Assembly (NCBI GenBank): GCA_020853105.1
Contig: JADYZM010000004.1
Span: forward strand, 1 to 64,000
Reading direction: 5' to 3'
Length of the DNA: 64,000 nucleotides
Source: Flavobacteriales bacterium
GTDB taxonomy: Bacteria; Bacteroidota; Bacteroidia; Flavobacteriales_E; Vicingaceae
This document shows, piece after piece, positions 8,043-18,153 of the stretch (the stretch's first letter is position 1; each line of letters opens with the position of its first letter). Made by a program: the position numbers and the translations under genes. Below the pieces are notes generated by a model that did no database searches, was not told the origin of the DNA, and was given only the letters and a program-made list of their open reading frames with translations.

Positions 8043-9290
8043 TTATTCTTCAATTAAACCTTCTTTAACACGTTTTTCAAAGTCCAGAATCAGAAAATAA
8101 TACATCAATACGCCAAACATATACAAACCCGAAGTAATCAAAAAAACATAAACGTATTGAATACCATTTTTTCTTAGGATTTGAAAAATTATTGAACTCA
8201 CAAACCAGCTTCCAGACCAAATTGCTGCTGTTAATGCACTAACCATTTCTCTATTTCTTTCTCCTACATATTTCATTACAATGTCAGAAGTCATTGGTCC
8301 GGCAATATTCATTAAAGGTTGGCGAATTATATAAGCAATAACTGCTAAATAAACTGCAAATGGGTAGGGAATTAATTCTGTAACAGCTAAAATAATTAAT
8401 GCTAGCACAGCAATTGACTGAGTTAACGGAACTGCAATTTTATAACCAATTTTTTCTTTGATATTAGGCACATAAAGTACCATACCAAACACAACTAACG
8501 TAGCTAAGCTACTTATAGCAGCATATTGATCAGAATCAATTCCATGAATTTTGTAAAAAAATAAACCAATAAAGGGTATAGTCAAACCGGCACCAACAGC
8601 AATTATAAATGTTGGAATCAAAGCTTTAGCAATTAATATCCAATCAAAATCCTTATAATTTAATCGGCTTTTTTCCAAAGCAGGAACATGTTCTTGATTT
8701 TTAATCTGATAAATAAAATAAAAGCATAAAAAACCAATGAATGATATGATTTGTAAGATTAGTTTTTCATTAAAAAATTCCGAATTGATGTTGCTTAATA
8801 AATAAATAATTAAACCACCTATTATACCTGCAAAACTCCATGTTGAATAACTTAAAGTAATTGCTGCTGTGTGTGTTTCAGGCTTTGCATTTCGTAAGAT
8901 GTAGGGTAGGGCAGTAATTTGAATACCGGTAAAGCTTATTCCCCATAAAAATAAAAAAGAATACAAAAGAATATCAATTTTTAAGTCGATTACAACTAAG
9001 ATTAATAAAGCAAAAATGGGTGTTAATATTGATGAGGCTAAGAAAATTGGTTTAAGCCTTCTACCTTTGATAAATAAACCCAAAGGAAATGCAAAAAGTA
9101 AAACTCCCAAAAATCGAAAAGAAACAAATGATGCACTTTGGTGGTCCGGATAGCCTACTTTTTCCATATAAATCAGCATGATTGTCATGAAAGAAGTATT
9201 GATAAGTTGCAGAAAAAATTCTGCTATAATAAATAGTATAATATGCCGTTCAAGCTTCTGGTAATGCCTTATAAAGGAAATTAAATTCAA
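8043..9290 (-). CDS. MFS transporter
   Basis: A 415-residue protein with about twelve membrane helices, a central charged loop (near residues 195-215) and major-facilitator-like loops (for example FPLGLFIKGRRLKPIF after helix 2). The substrate is unknown. It lies 13 bases downstream of fmt on the same strand, so the two could be co-transcribed, but no functional link is apparent. It converges on ctaA with a 7-base gap. Confidence 0.82.
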   Translation of the reverse strand: MNLISFIRHYQKLERHIILFIIAEFFLQLINTSFMTIMLIYMEKVGYPDHQSASFVSFRFLGVLLFAFPLGLFIKGRRLKPIFLASSILTPIFALLILVVIDLKIDILLYSFLFLWGISFTGIQITALPYILRNAKPETHTAAITLSYSTWSFAGIIGGLIIYLLSNINSEFFNEKLILQIISFIGFLCFYFIYQIKNQEHVPALEKSRLNYKDFDWILIAKALIPTFIIAVGAGLTIPFIGLFFYKIHGIDSDQYAAISSLATLVVFGMVLYVPNIKEKIGYKIAVPLTQSIAVLALIILAVTELIPYPFAVYLAVIAYIIRQPLMNIAGPMTSDIVMKYVGERNREMVSALTAAIWSGSWFVSSIIFQILRKNGIQYVYVFLITSGLYMFGVLMYYFLILDFEKRVKEGLIEE

Positions 9291-9303
9291 AACAAACTGA
9301 TTT

Positions 9304-10269
9304 TCAAAGAATACAATAGGAGTTTAGATTGAAACCATTAAGAAGTGAAGCTGATGTCATCCGTTTTTTGCCTTCTATTTGCAATTCTAAAATTTCAATA
9401 AAACCATTTAAAACTGATACTCGAATTGAATTTTTCGTTATAATTAATTCGCCTGTTTTTTTGTTGTGATTTTCAAAAATGGGGACACTTTTAAAGATTT
9501 TTACAGCCAATTTTTCATCTTTTTCTTTGTGTTGAAAAGTTGTCCAAGCAGTTGGGTATGGACTCAAACCTCTAATCTTATTGTGTATGGACTTTATATC
9601 AGCAGCCCAATTTATTTTGCAATCTTGTTTAAAAATTTTAGTAGCTGACTTTAATTCACTGTTTGGAATATTTTGTTTTTGAGGTTTTATTTTGACGGAG
9701 TTATTTTCAATTGCTCGAGTAGTTGATAATACCAATTTTGCTCCAATATTCATTAATTTATCGTGCAATTCGCCGGCAGTTTCGTTTTCTCCAATTGCAA
9801 CTTTTTGTTGCTCAATAATATCGCCTGTGTCTATTTCATGAGTTAGAAAAAAAGTAGTAACACCGGTTTCAGTTTCTCCATTTATTATACTCCAATTTAT
9901 GGGGGCAGCTCCTCTGTATTGGGGTAATAATGAAGCATGAAGATTAAAAGTGCCAAGCTCAGGCATATTCCAAACTCGTTCGGGCAGCATTCTAAATGCT
10001 ACTACAATTTGCAAATTTGCTTTTAAGGCTTTTAGTTCTTCAATAAATTCTGTTGATTTTAAATTCGTTGGCTGAAGAATTTTAAGGTTTTGCTGTGTTG
10101 CAAATTTTTTTATTGCAGATTCTTGAATTTGTTGACCTCTACCAGCTGGTTTATCCGGACTGGTGATTACTCCCACAATGTTATAGCTATTTTCAATTAA
10201 AATTCTTAGCGGTGCTACTGCAAATTCAGGAGTACCCATAAAAACTATCCGTAATTCTTTTTTACTCAT
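9304..10269 (-). CDS. fmt: Methionyl-tRNA formyltransferase
   Basis: A 321-residue enzyme that transfers a formyl group from 10-formyl-tetrahydrofolate to initiator Met-tRNA. The N-terminal formyltransferase domain opens with RIVFMGTPEFAVAPL and carries the catalytic Asn/His/Asp region in FNLHASLLPQYRGAAPINWS, followed by GVTTFFLTHEIDTGDII. The C-terminal OB-like domain begins near residue 205 (CKINWAADIKSIHNKIRGL). The length is normal. Its donor is made by fhs, present further along at 27.5-29.1 kb. Confidence 0.96.
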   Translation of the reverse strand: MSKKELRIVFMGTPEFAVAPLRILIENSYNIVGVITSPDKPAGRGQQIQESAIKKFATQQNLKILQPTNLKSTEFIEELKALKANLQIVVAFRMLPERVWNMPELGTFNLHASLLPQYRGAAPINWSIINGETETGVTTFFLTHEIDTGDIIEQQKVAIGENETAGELHDKLMNIGAKLVLSTTRAIENNSVKIKPQKQNIPNSELKSATKIFKQDCKINWAADIKSIHNKIRGLSPYPTAWTTFQHKEKDEKLAVKIFKSVPIFENHNKKTGELIITKNSIRVSVLNGFIEILELQIEGKKRMTSASLLNGFNLNSYCIL

Positions 10270-10353
10270 TTTGGAGGTAAATATTTTCCAAAATTAATAA
10301 TTTGAGAGTGTGAAAATAGCTTTGATACATATTGAATTCAGCAAGTTTTCAAC

Positions 10354-11121
10354 TTAATCAAACTCAAACAAATTCTTCTCTCTGTTGTATTTAACTGAAG
10401 TATTGGTGAATAGTTTATCTATTTCACCACTTTGAATGCAATTGGAAGGCGTATTGCTATAAAAATTACTGTTATTTACAATCCAAATTTGGTCAGCCAA
10501 TTGTAGGGCAGATTCAATGTGATGAGTAGAGAAAATTACTGATTTACCACACTCTTTTGATATTTTTTTTAGTAGTTTGAATGTTTCAAAGTTGTTGGCT
10601 AAATCTAAATGTGCAGTTGGTTCATCTAATAGTATAACTGGAGTTTCTTGAGCAATAGCTCTAGCGATATTCACTTTTTGTTTTTCACCATCACTTAGGT
10701 CATTAAAATTTTTTCCTTTTAAATGGGAAATGCCACATAAATTCATTGCTTCTGAAATAATAATTCTATCATTTTCATTAATTGTTCCAAGCCAATTTGT
10801 AAATGGATATCTTCCAAAAGCAATAAAATCTTCAACAAGAGTGTGATTGATATTAATTTTTTGAGTGAGAACCACACTAACTAGTTTTGAGAATTGTTTG
10901 TCGGTTATTTTATCTAAATGTATGTTTTTAATAAAAATGTTTCCGGATATTGGCTTCAGTAGTTTACAAAGAGTTTTTATAATTGTTGATTTTCCTTGAC
11001 CGTTTCTGCCAACAATACAAATCATATCGTTTGTATGGGTATTAACTGTTATTGGCGACAAAATTGCTTTATTTTTATAGCCTACTTCCAGTTTTTCTAT
11101 TTTCAATACAACCTCCATCAT
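10354..11121 (-). CDS. ABC transporter ATP-binding protein, FecE-type (iron complex/cobalamin uptake)
   Basis: A 255-residue ATPase. Walker A is GRNGQGKST, the signature is LSDGEKQKVNIARA (a D in place of the usual second G of LSGG), Walker B is VILLDEPTAHLD and the switch is STHH. This type partners with FecCD permeases to import ferric siderophores, heme or cobalamin. The start overlaps the permease stop: ATG at 11121 gives a 4-base ATGA overlap, and the second ATG at 11118 a 1-base overlap. Both imply translational coupling to the permease upstream. Confidence 0.9.
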   Translation of the reverse strand: MMEVVLKIEKLEVGYKNKAILSPITVNTHTNDMICIVGRNGQGKSTIIKTLCKLLKPISGNIFIKNIHLDKITDKQFSKLVSVVLTQKININHTLVEDFIAFGRYPFTNWLGTINENDRIIISEAMNLCGISHLKGKNFNDLSDGEKQKVNIARAIAQETPVILLDEPTAHLDLANNFETFKLLKKISKECGKSVIFSTHHIESALQLADQIWIVNNSNFYSNTPSNCIQSGEIDKLFTNTSVKYNREKNLFEFD

Positions 11122-12161
11122 CCAACATTTGTAATTTTTGCTTTTCTAAAAAGTATCCATATAATTATCGGAATCCCAATGAATGAGGTTATTGCGTTAA
11201 TAGGAAGCACAGTTTCTGAATTAGGTAATGAAGTCAAAATATCGGCAAATAACAAAATATTTGTACCAACTAAGATAGAGTAGGGAACCAGTATAAAGTG
11301 ATTTGAAGTTTTACTGATTAATCTTGCAATGTGTGGTACAACAATTCCGATAAAACCAATTGGACCAAAATATGCCGTAACAATCCCTGAAAGTATTGCT
11401 GTAATTATTACTGTTTGTAACTGAAAATTTCGAACGTTCAATCCTAATGTTCTGGCATAGTCCTCGCCCAACAAGTACAAATTAAATTGTTTTGAAATTA
11501 CAATTGACCAAATGAGTGTAGCAAAGATTATAGGTAACACAAAATATAGCTGTTGACTGGTTACATTGTTTAGACTTCCCATAGTCCAAACTATAAATGA
11601 CTTGAGTTGGTTTTCAAAACTAAAGTATTGAATTACGCTTATCACCGAAGTAAAAATACTCCCCAGCATTACTCCTAAAATCAAAACAGTCATGATGTCT
11701 TTCAAACGGTAAATTGCACTTAAAAGAATCATCAAAACAAGGAAAGAACCTGTAAATGAACATATCAGCAAACCGTAGTTAAACAGCAGGGAATAGGCAG
11801 AAACAGAGAAGCCAAATACGGATATTCCCATTATAAAAATTGCAACACCTAGCCCTGCTCCAGAACTTATTCCGAGAATGTAGGGTCCTGCCAAAGGGTT
11901 TCTAAATAGAGTTTGCATTTGTAGCCCACTTACAGAAAGTGCTGAGCCACAAACGATAGCTCCTATTGCTTTTGGAAGCCTATTATTCAGAATAATCATT
12001 TCCCAGCTTTCTTTTTCAATTTTAGTGTGTGTCAAAATATTAAATATAGATTTTAATGGAATTTTAACAGAACCAAGAAGAATATCGAGAAAAAATAGAA
12101 CTGTAGCTAAAACTAAAAGCAGAAATAAAAAGAAACCGTGATTTGATTTTAAAAGATTCAT
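11118..12161 (-). CDS. FecCD-family ABC transporter permease
   Basis: A 347-residue inner-membrane protein with about nine to ten helices and FecCD/BtuC signatures: NRLPKAIGAIVCGSALSVSG, FRNPLAGPYILGISSGAGLG and GPIGFIGIVVPHIARLI. It forms the channel of an iron-siderophore, heme or B12 importer together with the overlapping ATPase gene. No periplasmic binding protein or TonB receptor is adjacent, so the substrate cannot be assigned. The organism has a B12-dependent mutase elsewhere in the window, which makes cobalamin one reasonable possibility. Confidence 0.9.
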   Translation of the reverse strand: MNLLKSNHGFFLFLLLVLATVLFFLDILLGSVKIPLKSIFNILTHTKIEKESWEMIILNNRLPKAIGAIVCGSALSVSGLQMQTLFRNPLAGPYILGISSGAGLGVAIFIMGISVFGFSVSAYSLLFNYGLLICSFTGSFLVLMILLSAIYRLKDIMTVLILGVMLGSIFTSVISVIQYFSFENQLKSFIVWTMGSLNNVTSQQLYFVLPIIFATLIWSIVISKQFNLYLLGEDYARTLGLNVRNFQLQTVIITAILSGIVTAYFGPIGFIGIVVPHIARLISKTSNHFILVPYSILVGTNILLFADILTSLPNSETVLPINAITSFIGIPIIIWILFRKAKITNVG

Positions 12162-12232
12162 TCCAAGTAATCAATTTTTCAAAAATAAACTTTTTACTTC
12201 CGAAATTATACGAGGATTTAGAATAAGAATAA

Positions 12233-14485
12233 TTATTCCTGTTTTGTATTCATTAAATCAGAAAATCGAATCAATGACATTTGATTGTTTTTTGATTTCA
12301 TAGAGTTGAATACATTTTCTTTCTCGGTTTTTGTTAAATGCCAGCTTAATGATATTTTGTCTTTAACATTATCGAGCTCGAAATCAATAACATGAATGGG
12401 TTGTTTGAATCCTGTGCTTAAATATTGCATCATATCATCAAAGTTATAATCTTGAATTGCAAACAAATTACCATATAAACTTCCGATAGGAAGACTGATT
12501 GATTCCATTAGCGATTGAAGGGGATTAGATTCTATTTTAGTTTCTTTTGGCTTATCTCTAAATGTTAGAATGATAATGCCGCTAGTGTTTTCTTCTATCC
12601 ATTTTTGAAATGTATGGATATATTTAAATGTGCTTAAAGTACCATAATTATCACGTAATCCAGCATCTAACACAATCATTTTTGGCTCTGAAGGAAGAGA
12701 AACACTAGGCATAATATATGGAAAGGTAGAACTCATGCGAATAACACTTGAAAAGCGAATACTATCTGCTCCTTGATTTTTATACATTGCTCTGAATTCA
12801 ATATTTTCTGTTAGTGGTTGATTAAAAACAATGTTATTGGGTAAGTTGTTTGTTAAAAATGAAATCGATTGTGGTGAAATAAGTAATCTTCTGGCATCAT
12901 TTGAAATAGCTGGAGAAAATATCATCAAAGGTATTTCTGAATTTTGCTCGGGTGTTTTGTAAGCAATCAATGGTTTATCAAGTATTTGATTGGTATTATC
13001 TAAAAGTTGTTTTTCAAATGCAAATCCTCTGTCTTTGGTGTACATTTGGTGATTGTATTCAAATTGTTTGGTTCTGATAAAAAAGTCATTAGTGGCTATA
13101 TAAAATGCTATCGGATTTAGTAAATCTTTAGCAATGTTGTTTCTGTATTTTACATCGTGTAATTCTAAATCATAGCCTTCTTGATTTTTTAAATAAAGCT
13201 CTCTGTAGTATGAAGCACCAATCATTCCACCTGATGATCCTGTAATAAGATGGGTATGCTTAAAAAGTTCTCCGTTAGATAAACTATCAATGTATTGTAG
13301 AGAATAAAAAGTCCACAGAGCAGCTCTAGAGCCACCACCACTTGTGTTTATAAATATAATTTTTGGTTTTTGGGTGTTACTGTTTTTTATTTTCCAACTT
13401 TCTAAAATTGATAAATGATGTTTAATATCATTTTCAACGTGTAACGCGTCAATTCTATAGGAATCTATAGTGGAATTTGTATAAACAGCTCTGGTTGTGT
13501 TGTAATTTAATCCGTATGCTCGGTTATCGTAGTTAAAATCTTGTTTCTTGGACAAATAATTAATAATAACAAAAAGCAAAATAAAGGTCAATGTCGCCCA
13601 TGACTTCAGCCATGTGTGTATTGCACTGAATAAAATCAAAATAGTTGTAAATAGCAATACTAGACTTGCAGCAGCAGGAATTATAAAAATTGGAATTTCG
13701 TTTAGAAACCCCAATCCGATAAATGAAATAAAAACAACCAATTCAAAAATTGTAGCATTTATACTGTTTTTTTTGAATATGGATTTAAGCATATTGATGT
13801 CATAATGAGAAATATCTCTAGCAGGGCGAATAGTAAATGGATTGTATAAATAATATTCTACGTGCCATTTTTTGGTATTTTTTAGAATTGTAAACCAATT
13901 TTTTTCCCTTAACAAAAAAGAACTAACTGCTTTGGTTTTCGATTTTTTCTTAGGCTTTTGTTCATCGTCGAGAGTATTAATCAAATTTTTTAAAAATCGA
14001 TTTGTCGAGAAAAAATATGTAAAAGAAATAAATATGAAAAATGAATAACCGGCAACAAAGCTTAGAGAAAACTTAACGATTTCAGTTGTTGATGCGATTT
14101 CATTTTCCATTAAAAACGATGACATTTTAAAAAGATAAAATAGTATAAAAACAAGTGGAATAAGTGAATTGTTAATACAATATCTTAAAAATGGGTGTTT
14201 AATTGCGGCTATAAAAGGGAATTTTCCGCTGTTAATTACATAACCTGTAATATTAAAAGCCATTACAAATCCGCCAAACGAAAACCCCAGTATAGCAAAT
14301 GACCAAAAGCTGATTTCATTCAAATATTCAGGGGCAAGAAATAAGTTTGGAATTCCATATTTAACAAATAAATTTTGGTTTACAATACCAAAGAGTAGAA
14401 TCCAAAATAAAATTATAATATGGTTCCTCTTCAGATTTGTTAAAAGAAGTTGTGTGGGTAAGAAGTAAAAAATATTTTTAATCAT
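12233..14485 (-). CDS. Membrane-anchored patatin-like phospholipase
   Basis: A 750-residue protein. The first 330 residues hold about seven hydrophobic helices. A patatin-type lipid acyl hydrolase domain follows (about residues 375-745). It has the oxyanion loop TSGGGSRAALW, the nucleophile elbow GSSGG (Ser in TGSSGGMIGASYY) and the catalytic Asp in VLDAGLRDNYG, a DAG version of the DG[AG] motif. The catalytic Ser-Asp dyad is therefore complete. The protein probably cleaves acyl chains from membrane lipids at the inner membrane. The multi-helix N-terminal anchor is an unusual partner for a patatin domain. Confidence 0.82.
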   Translation of the reverse strand: MIKNIFYFLPTQLLLTNLKRNHIIILFWILLFGIVNQNLFVKYGIPNLFLAPEYLNEISFWSFAILGFSFGGFVMAFNITGYVINSGKFPFIAAIKHPFLRYCINNSLIPLVFILFYLFKMSSFLMENEIASTTEIVKFSLSFVAGYSFFIFISFTYFFSTNRFLKNLINTLDDEQKPKKKSKTKAVSSFLLREKNWFTILKNTKKWHVEYYLYNPFTIRPARDISHYDINMLKSIFKKNSINATIFELVVFISFIGLGFLNEIPIFIIPAAASLVLLFTTILILFSAIHTWLKSWATLTFILLFVIINYLSKKQDFNYDNRAYGLNYNTTRAVYTNSTIDSYRIDALHVENDIKHHLSILESWKIKNSNTQKPKIIFINTSGGGSRAALWTFYSLQYIDSLSNGELFKHTHLITGSSGGMIGASYYRELYLKNQEGYDLELHDVKYRNNIAKDLLNPIAFYIATNDFFIRTKQFEYNHQMYTKDRGFAFEKQLLDNTNQILDKPLIAYKTPEQNSEIPLMIFSPAISNDARRLLISPQSISFLTNNLPNNIVFNQPLTENIEFRAMYKNQGADSIRFSSVIRMSSTFPYIMPSVSLPSEPKMIVLDAGLRDNYGTLSTFKYIHTFQKWIEENTSGIIILTFRDKPKETKIESNPLQSLMESISLPIGSLYGNLFAIQDYNFDDMMQYLSTGFKQPIHVIDFELDNVKDKISLSWHLTKTEKENVFNSMKSKNNQMSLIRFSDLMNTKQE

Positions 14486-14554
14486 AACAATACGAACTGT
14501 TTCTTCATACAGCTCAAATTACGATTACTGATGGAAATAGTTTTATTTTCCAAT

Positions 14555-17500
14555 TTATTTTTTTATACGTTCAATCAACTTTTCAATTGAAGTAATAAAA
14601 TTTTTTAATAAATCAAAATAAAGAGTTATTGCCAAAAAGATTGACATTAACCAGATAACCGAAATATTTACCCAATACGTGTCCACATACATTCCAAATA
14701 TTTTTTTATCAGGTGCATAAAAATGAGCTCTAAAGCCATCCGGACTTAAATATATTGGATCCGCTTTTTGAATGAGCTTATTATCTATTTCAATAATTTT
14801 ATTCATCTCATTTTTATCTTTTACAAAGTCAGATAATGCGTCGTTTGTAAAGTTATCTTTCATTTGAATAAATAAATCTTTTGCAGTTTGATTTTCATTA
14901 AGCTTTGATGCTAGTTTATCACGTTTGGTGTTTGCTTTTTTAAATCGTTGTAAATAATAATTGTTTAGCTCCTGCAAATAGTTTTTTGTGTTAAAAAAGA
15001 CTGTTGCATTAACTTTTGTTAGTGTTAGCTTATCCAAATCATCAAACTTCACTTTTGGATTGTTTTCTAATTCTTTTGCAATTTCGTGTTGCAATAAAAT
15101 TAAATTATTAGTGAGTTCTTCTTTTTTTGAAGCGTCATTGATATTGTTTTGTGTGCTACTTAGTTTTTCTCGTAGTTTTGCTAACCAAAAATTTTTCTTG
15201 AATTCAACAACTTTTAACTCCTTATCCAGTTTATAAAATTGTTTTTCAAATTCATTGTCTTTAAACTGGTGTACTGCTAATGCTTCGTACGCCCATCGAG
15301 AAGCCATAACTTCACCAACAACAGGAACTTTATCTTGTAAAGTAATGGTTGGATTAAGTTTATTAAACTTTACAATTACTCCACTAAGTAATAATTGTGG
15401 AATCACTAAAAATGGAATTAAAATATAAATAGTTACAGCCGAATTAAAACTTGCAGAAATGTTTAAACCAAGCATATTTGCAAAACACGATGTAGTGAAT
15501 AAAACCAACCAATATGTTAAATTCATTCCGTCTATTCCTAAAATTGTGTTTCCAATTAGAACAAAAGATATGGTTTGAATAGCTGATATAATAAACATGA
15601 TTGATATCTTAGACATTAAATAACTGCCTTTTGATAAATTCAAGAATTTCTCTCTTTTTCGTATCTTTTGGTCACGAATAATTTCTTCTGCACTTACTGT
15701 TAAACCTACAAATAGGGCAACAATTACCGACATAAAAATATAGGCTGGAACATTTTCATTTTCTCTAAAAATATATCCCAAATGATTATTCACATCAGAA
15801 TTAAAATATCGAACTAAATAGGATAATATAAAAGCTAAAATTGGAGCTTCAAGAAAATTGATAAGTAAATATTGTTTATTTGTTAATTTAGATAGTACGT
15901 CGCGAATAACAAAGACTTTATATTGTTTAAAAGGATTGGGAATGTTAAAACTAATGTTTGGTTTTTCAATTAATCGCTTAAATGTTTCTGCACTCTTTTC
16001 AATTTTTTCTAGATAATATTTATACCATTCAGTAGGAAGTACTTTTCTGTGAGAAGTTGTGTTTCCATACTCATCAACAACTCTAGACTCAATAATATTA
16101 AAAATTTGTTCAGAATTAACGTTGCCGCACGTTATACATTCACTTTCGCTACTGTTTACATGATTTACTAATTCTTTAAAATATACTACAGCATCTACTG
16201 GGTTTCCATTGTAAATTGGGTAACCACCCGTATCTAAAATCAAAAGGTTATCGAACATTTTAAAAATTTCGGAAGAGGGCTGGTGAATCACTACAAATAC
16301 AAGTTTGCCTTTAAGTGCAAGTTCTTTAAGTAAGTCCATTATATTTTCAGAATCTCTAGATGATAAACCTGAGGTTGGTTCATCAACAAATAGAACTGCA
16401 GGCTCTCTAATTAATTCAAGTGCAATGTTGAGCCGTTTTCTTTGTCCTCCACTAATTGTTTTTTCAAGAGGACTCCCAACTTTTAAATCTTTGGCTTGGT
16501 CAAGTCCAATACTGGATAATACATCAATTACTCTTTTTGAAATCTCTGTGTCAGATAAGTTGTCAAAACATAGTTTAGCGTTGTAAAAAAGATTTTGAAA
16601 TACAGTTAGTTCTTCAATTAATAAATCGTCTTGAGAAACGTAACCGATTACACCTTCTATTTTATCGGGTTCTCTGTGTAGATCTATACCGTTAATTGTA
16701 ATTTGTCCGGTTGTTGGAACATAAGCACCATTGAGTAAATTGAGTAGTGTGGATTTTCCGGCACCACTAGCTCCCATGATACCGACCATTCTACCTGATT
16801 CTTCAGAAAAATTGAAATGGTGCAACCCCATATTTCCACCTTTAAACTTATAGGTTAGATTTTCGGCATTAAAAACAATTTTTTCTTTTGTGTTAATATT
16901 AAAGAAGCTGCTAATAATATCACTATAATAGATTGGCTGAACTTTTGAACTACGAATAGATGAGCCAGGTGTTAAAATGTGGGACCTCGATTTGTTTATA
17001 AGAATACCGTTCAGGTAAAGTTCTGAATCGCCAAAATAGCGAACAAAAAACATGTTTACGGTTTCTATTTTGATAATTCGTAATTCTCCGGTTATACCTT
17101 CAGACGAAATGTGTCTGCAAGGAGAATATGTGTTTTCCTTAGCATTATTGATAATTAACACATGAGGTGAATTTATTTTATTGTCAATTGTATTGTGAAC
17201 AAAAGACAAACATAAATCAAATTCATCTTTTGGAATGTTGAATGTTTCTGAAACCGTATTTACAAATTCAAGTTCTTGTTCAGAGGCTTCTTTATTGGCA
17301 TAAATAAACTCTAATAATCGAATTAAAACAATAATTTTTTGTTTTTGAGCAAGTTCTTCATTGATTTGAGTGCAGATTAAAAGAACTTTTACCGAATTAA
17401 CTGATGTTCTTTTACGCTTTTTTTCAGTATCAGATTTTTGATTTTTTGCTTCAATAAATTCATCATATAATGAAAGATATTGATCAACTAATTGCTGATT

Positions 17501-17614
17501 TAATTGTTGCTTTAAAAATGACTCAACAATAACTCTACTGTTATCTGAAAGTTCATTGGATTCAGATACAATGGAGAACAACTGCATTAACGCTTTCAGT
17601 ATCCTTTCACTCAT
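14555..17614 (-). CDS. Large ABCG-like ABC transporter fusion (TerB-like, FHA-like, ATPase, ABC2 membrane)
   Basis: A 1019-residue protein carrying several parts in order. Residues 1-145 are alpha-helical and resemble a TerB-like domain. About 165-235 is a beta-rich region resembling an FHA domain. The ATPase at about 247-470 has Walker A GASGAGKST (281-289), signature TISGGQRKRLNIALELI and Walker B VLFVDEPTSGLSS. A cysteine pair CITC follows. The ABC2 membrane domain has about five to six helices from residue 590 and an extended, partly coiled-coil external loop before the last helix. The ABCG-type order (ATPase before membrane) suggests an exporter or flippase that dimerises. The substrate is unknown. 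Confidence 0.85.
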   Translation of the reverse strand: MSERILKALMQLFSIVSESNELSDNSRVIVESFLKQQLNQQLVDQYLSLYDEFIEAKNQKSDTEKKRKRTSVNSVKVLLICTQINEELAQKQKIIVLIRLLEFIYANKEASEQELEFVNTVSETFNIPKDEFDLCLSFVHNTIDNKINSPHVLIINNAKENTYSPCRHISSEGITGELRIIKIETVNMFFVRYFGDSELYLNGILINKSRSHILTPGSSIRSSKVQPIYYSDIISSFFNINTKEKIVFNAENLTYKFKGGNMGLHHFNFSEESGRMVGIMGASGAGKSTLLNLLNGAYVPTTGQITINGIDLHREPDKIEGVIGYVSQDDLLIEELTVFQNLFYNAKLCFDNLSDTEISKRVIDVLSSIGLDQAKDLKVGSPLEKTISGGQRKRLNIALELIREPAVLFVDEPTSGLSSRDSENIMDLLKELALKGKLVFVVIHQPSSEIFKMFDNLLILDTGGYPIYNGNPVDAVVYFKELVNHVNSSESECITCGNVNSEQIFNIIESRVVDEYGNTTSHRKVLPTEWYKYYLEKIEKSAETFKRLIEKPNISFNIPNPFKQYKVFVIRDVLSKLTNKQYLLINFLEAPILAFILSYLVRYFNSDVNNHLGYIFRENENVPAYIFMSVIVALFVGLTVSAEEIIRDQKIRKREKFLNLSKGSYLMSKISIMFIISAIQTISFVLIGNTILGIDGMNLTYWLVLFTTSCFANMLGLNISASFNSAVTIYILIPFLVIPQLLLSGVIVKFNKLNPTITLQDKVPVVGEVMASRWAYEALAVHQFKDNEFEKQFYKLDKELKVVEFKKNFWLAKLREKLSSTQNNINDASKKEELTNNLILLQHEIAKELENNPKVKFDDLDKLTLTKVNATVFFNTKNYLQELNNYYLQRFKKANTKRDKLASKLNENQTAKDLFIQMKDNFTNDALSDFVKDKNEMNKIIEIDNKLIQKADPIYLSPDGFRAHFYAPDKKIFGMYVDTYWVNISVIWLMSIFLAITLYFDLLKNFITSIEKLIERIKK

Positions 17615-17645
17615 GCTTTTGTGTTCTAAATTTTAGTATTTTATA

Positions 17646-17678
17646 CAAAAAAAGGCATTATCGATTAAACAATGCCTT
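17646..17678 (-). terminator. Rho-independent terminator after the 141-aa gene
   Basis: An 8-bp stem (AAGGCATT with AATGCCTT) and an 11-base loop, followed on the reverse strand by a run of seven Ts. It closes the transcript coming from 18124 before the ABC gene starts. Confidence 0.7.
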
Positions 17679-17698
17679 CATATTTATTAGTTGTTAGT

Positions 17699-18124
17699 TT
17701 ATTGTTTAAAGCCTACTAAAAGAACAGCACAACCAGAAGCTAAGTTGTTAGGGTCTAATTGAGCTTCGATTACACAATCAATTGTATTTGATACTTTAAA
17801 GTCCCAATAAGGGGCATTCGCGTAATCTTTGTTTGTAAACAATAAGTTTCTTTGTTGGTCATATACTGAGAAAATTAGATTTCCGTCAGTTAAACCACTA
17901 CATGCAGCAAATCTATACGTGCTATTTCCATAAAGAACCATGTTAAACTCGGCAATTTCATCATCTAATAATAAAGAACGATAGTCTTGACCATCTGAGA
18001 TAAATCCCATTTTAATATGTTTGTCACACATTGATGCAATTGTATCACATTGTCCGTATGTTGTACTTAAAGCGAAAAATCCAATTAAAACAATCGCTAT
18101 TTTTAAAAATTTATATTTTTTCAT
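17699..18124 (-). CDS. Secreted hypothetical protein
   Basis: A 141-residue protein with a signal peptide (IAIVLIGFFALSTTYGQ, cleavage about residue 25). The mature part contains five cysteines (in GQCDTIASMCDK, AACSGL, DCVIEAQ and SGCAVL), which could form disulfides in the periplasm. The beta-rich stretch YRFAACSGLTDGNLIFSVYD resembles small periplasmic or surface domains, but I do not recognise a family. It is 29 bases downstream of a lipoprotein gene on the same strand and shares its terminator, so the two probably form a unit. Confidence 0.65.
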   Translation of the reverse strand: MKKYKFLKIAIVLIGFFALSTTYGQCDTIASMCDKHIKMGFISDGQDYRSLLLDDEIAEFNMVLYGNSTYRFAACSGLTDGNLIFSVYDQQRNLLFTNKDYANAPYWDFKVSNTIDCVIEAQLDPNNLASGCAVLLVGFKQ

Positions 18125-18153
18125 TTGTTATACTTTTTGAAATTCAAAAAAAT

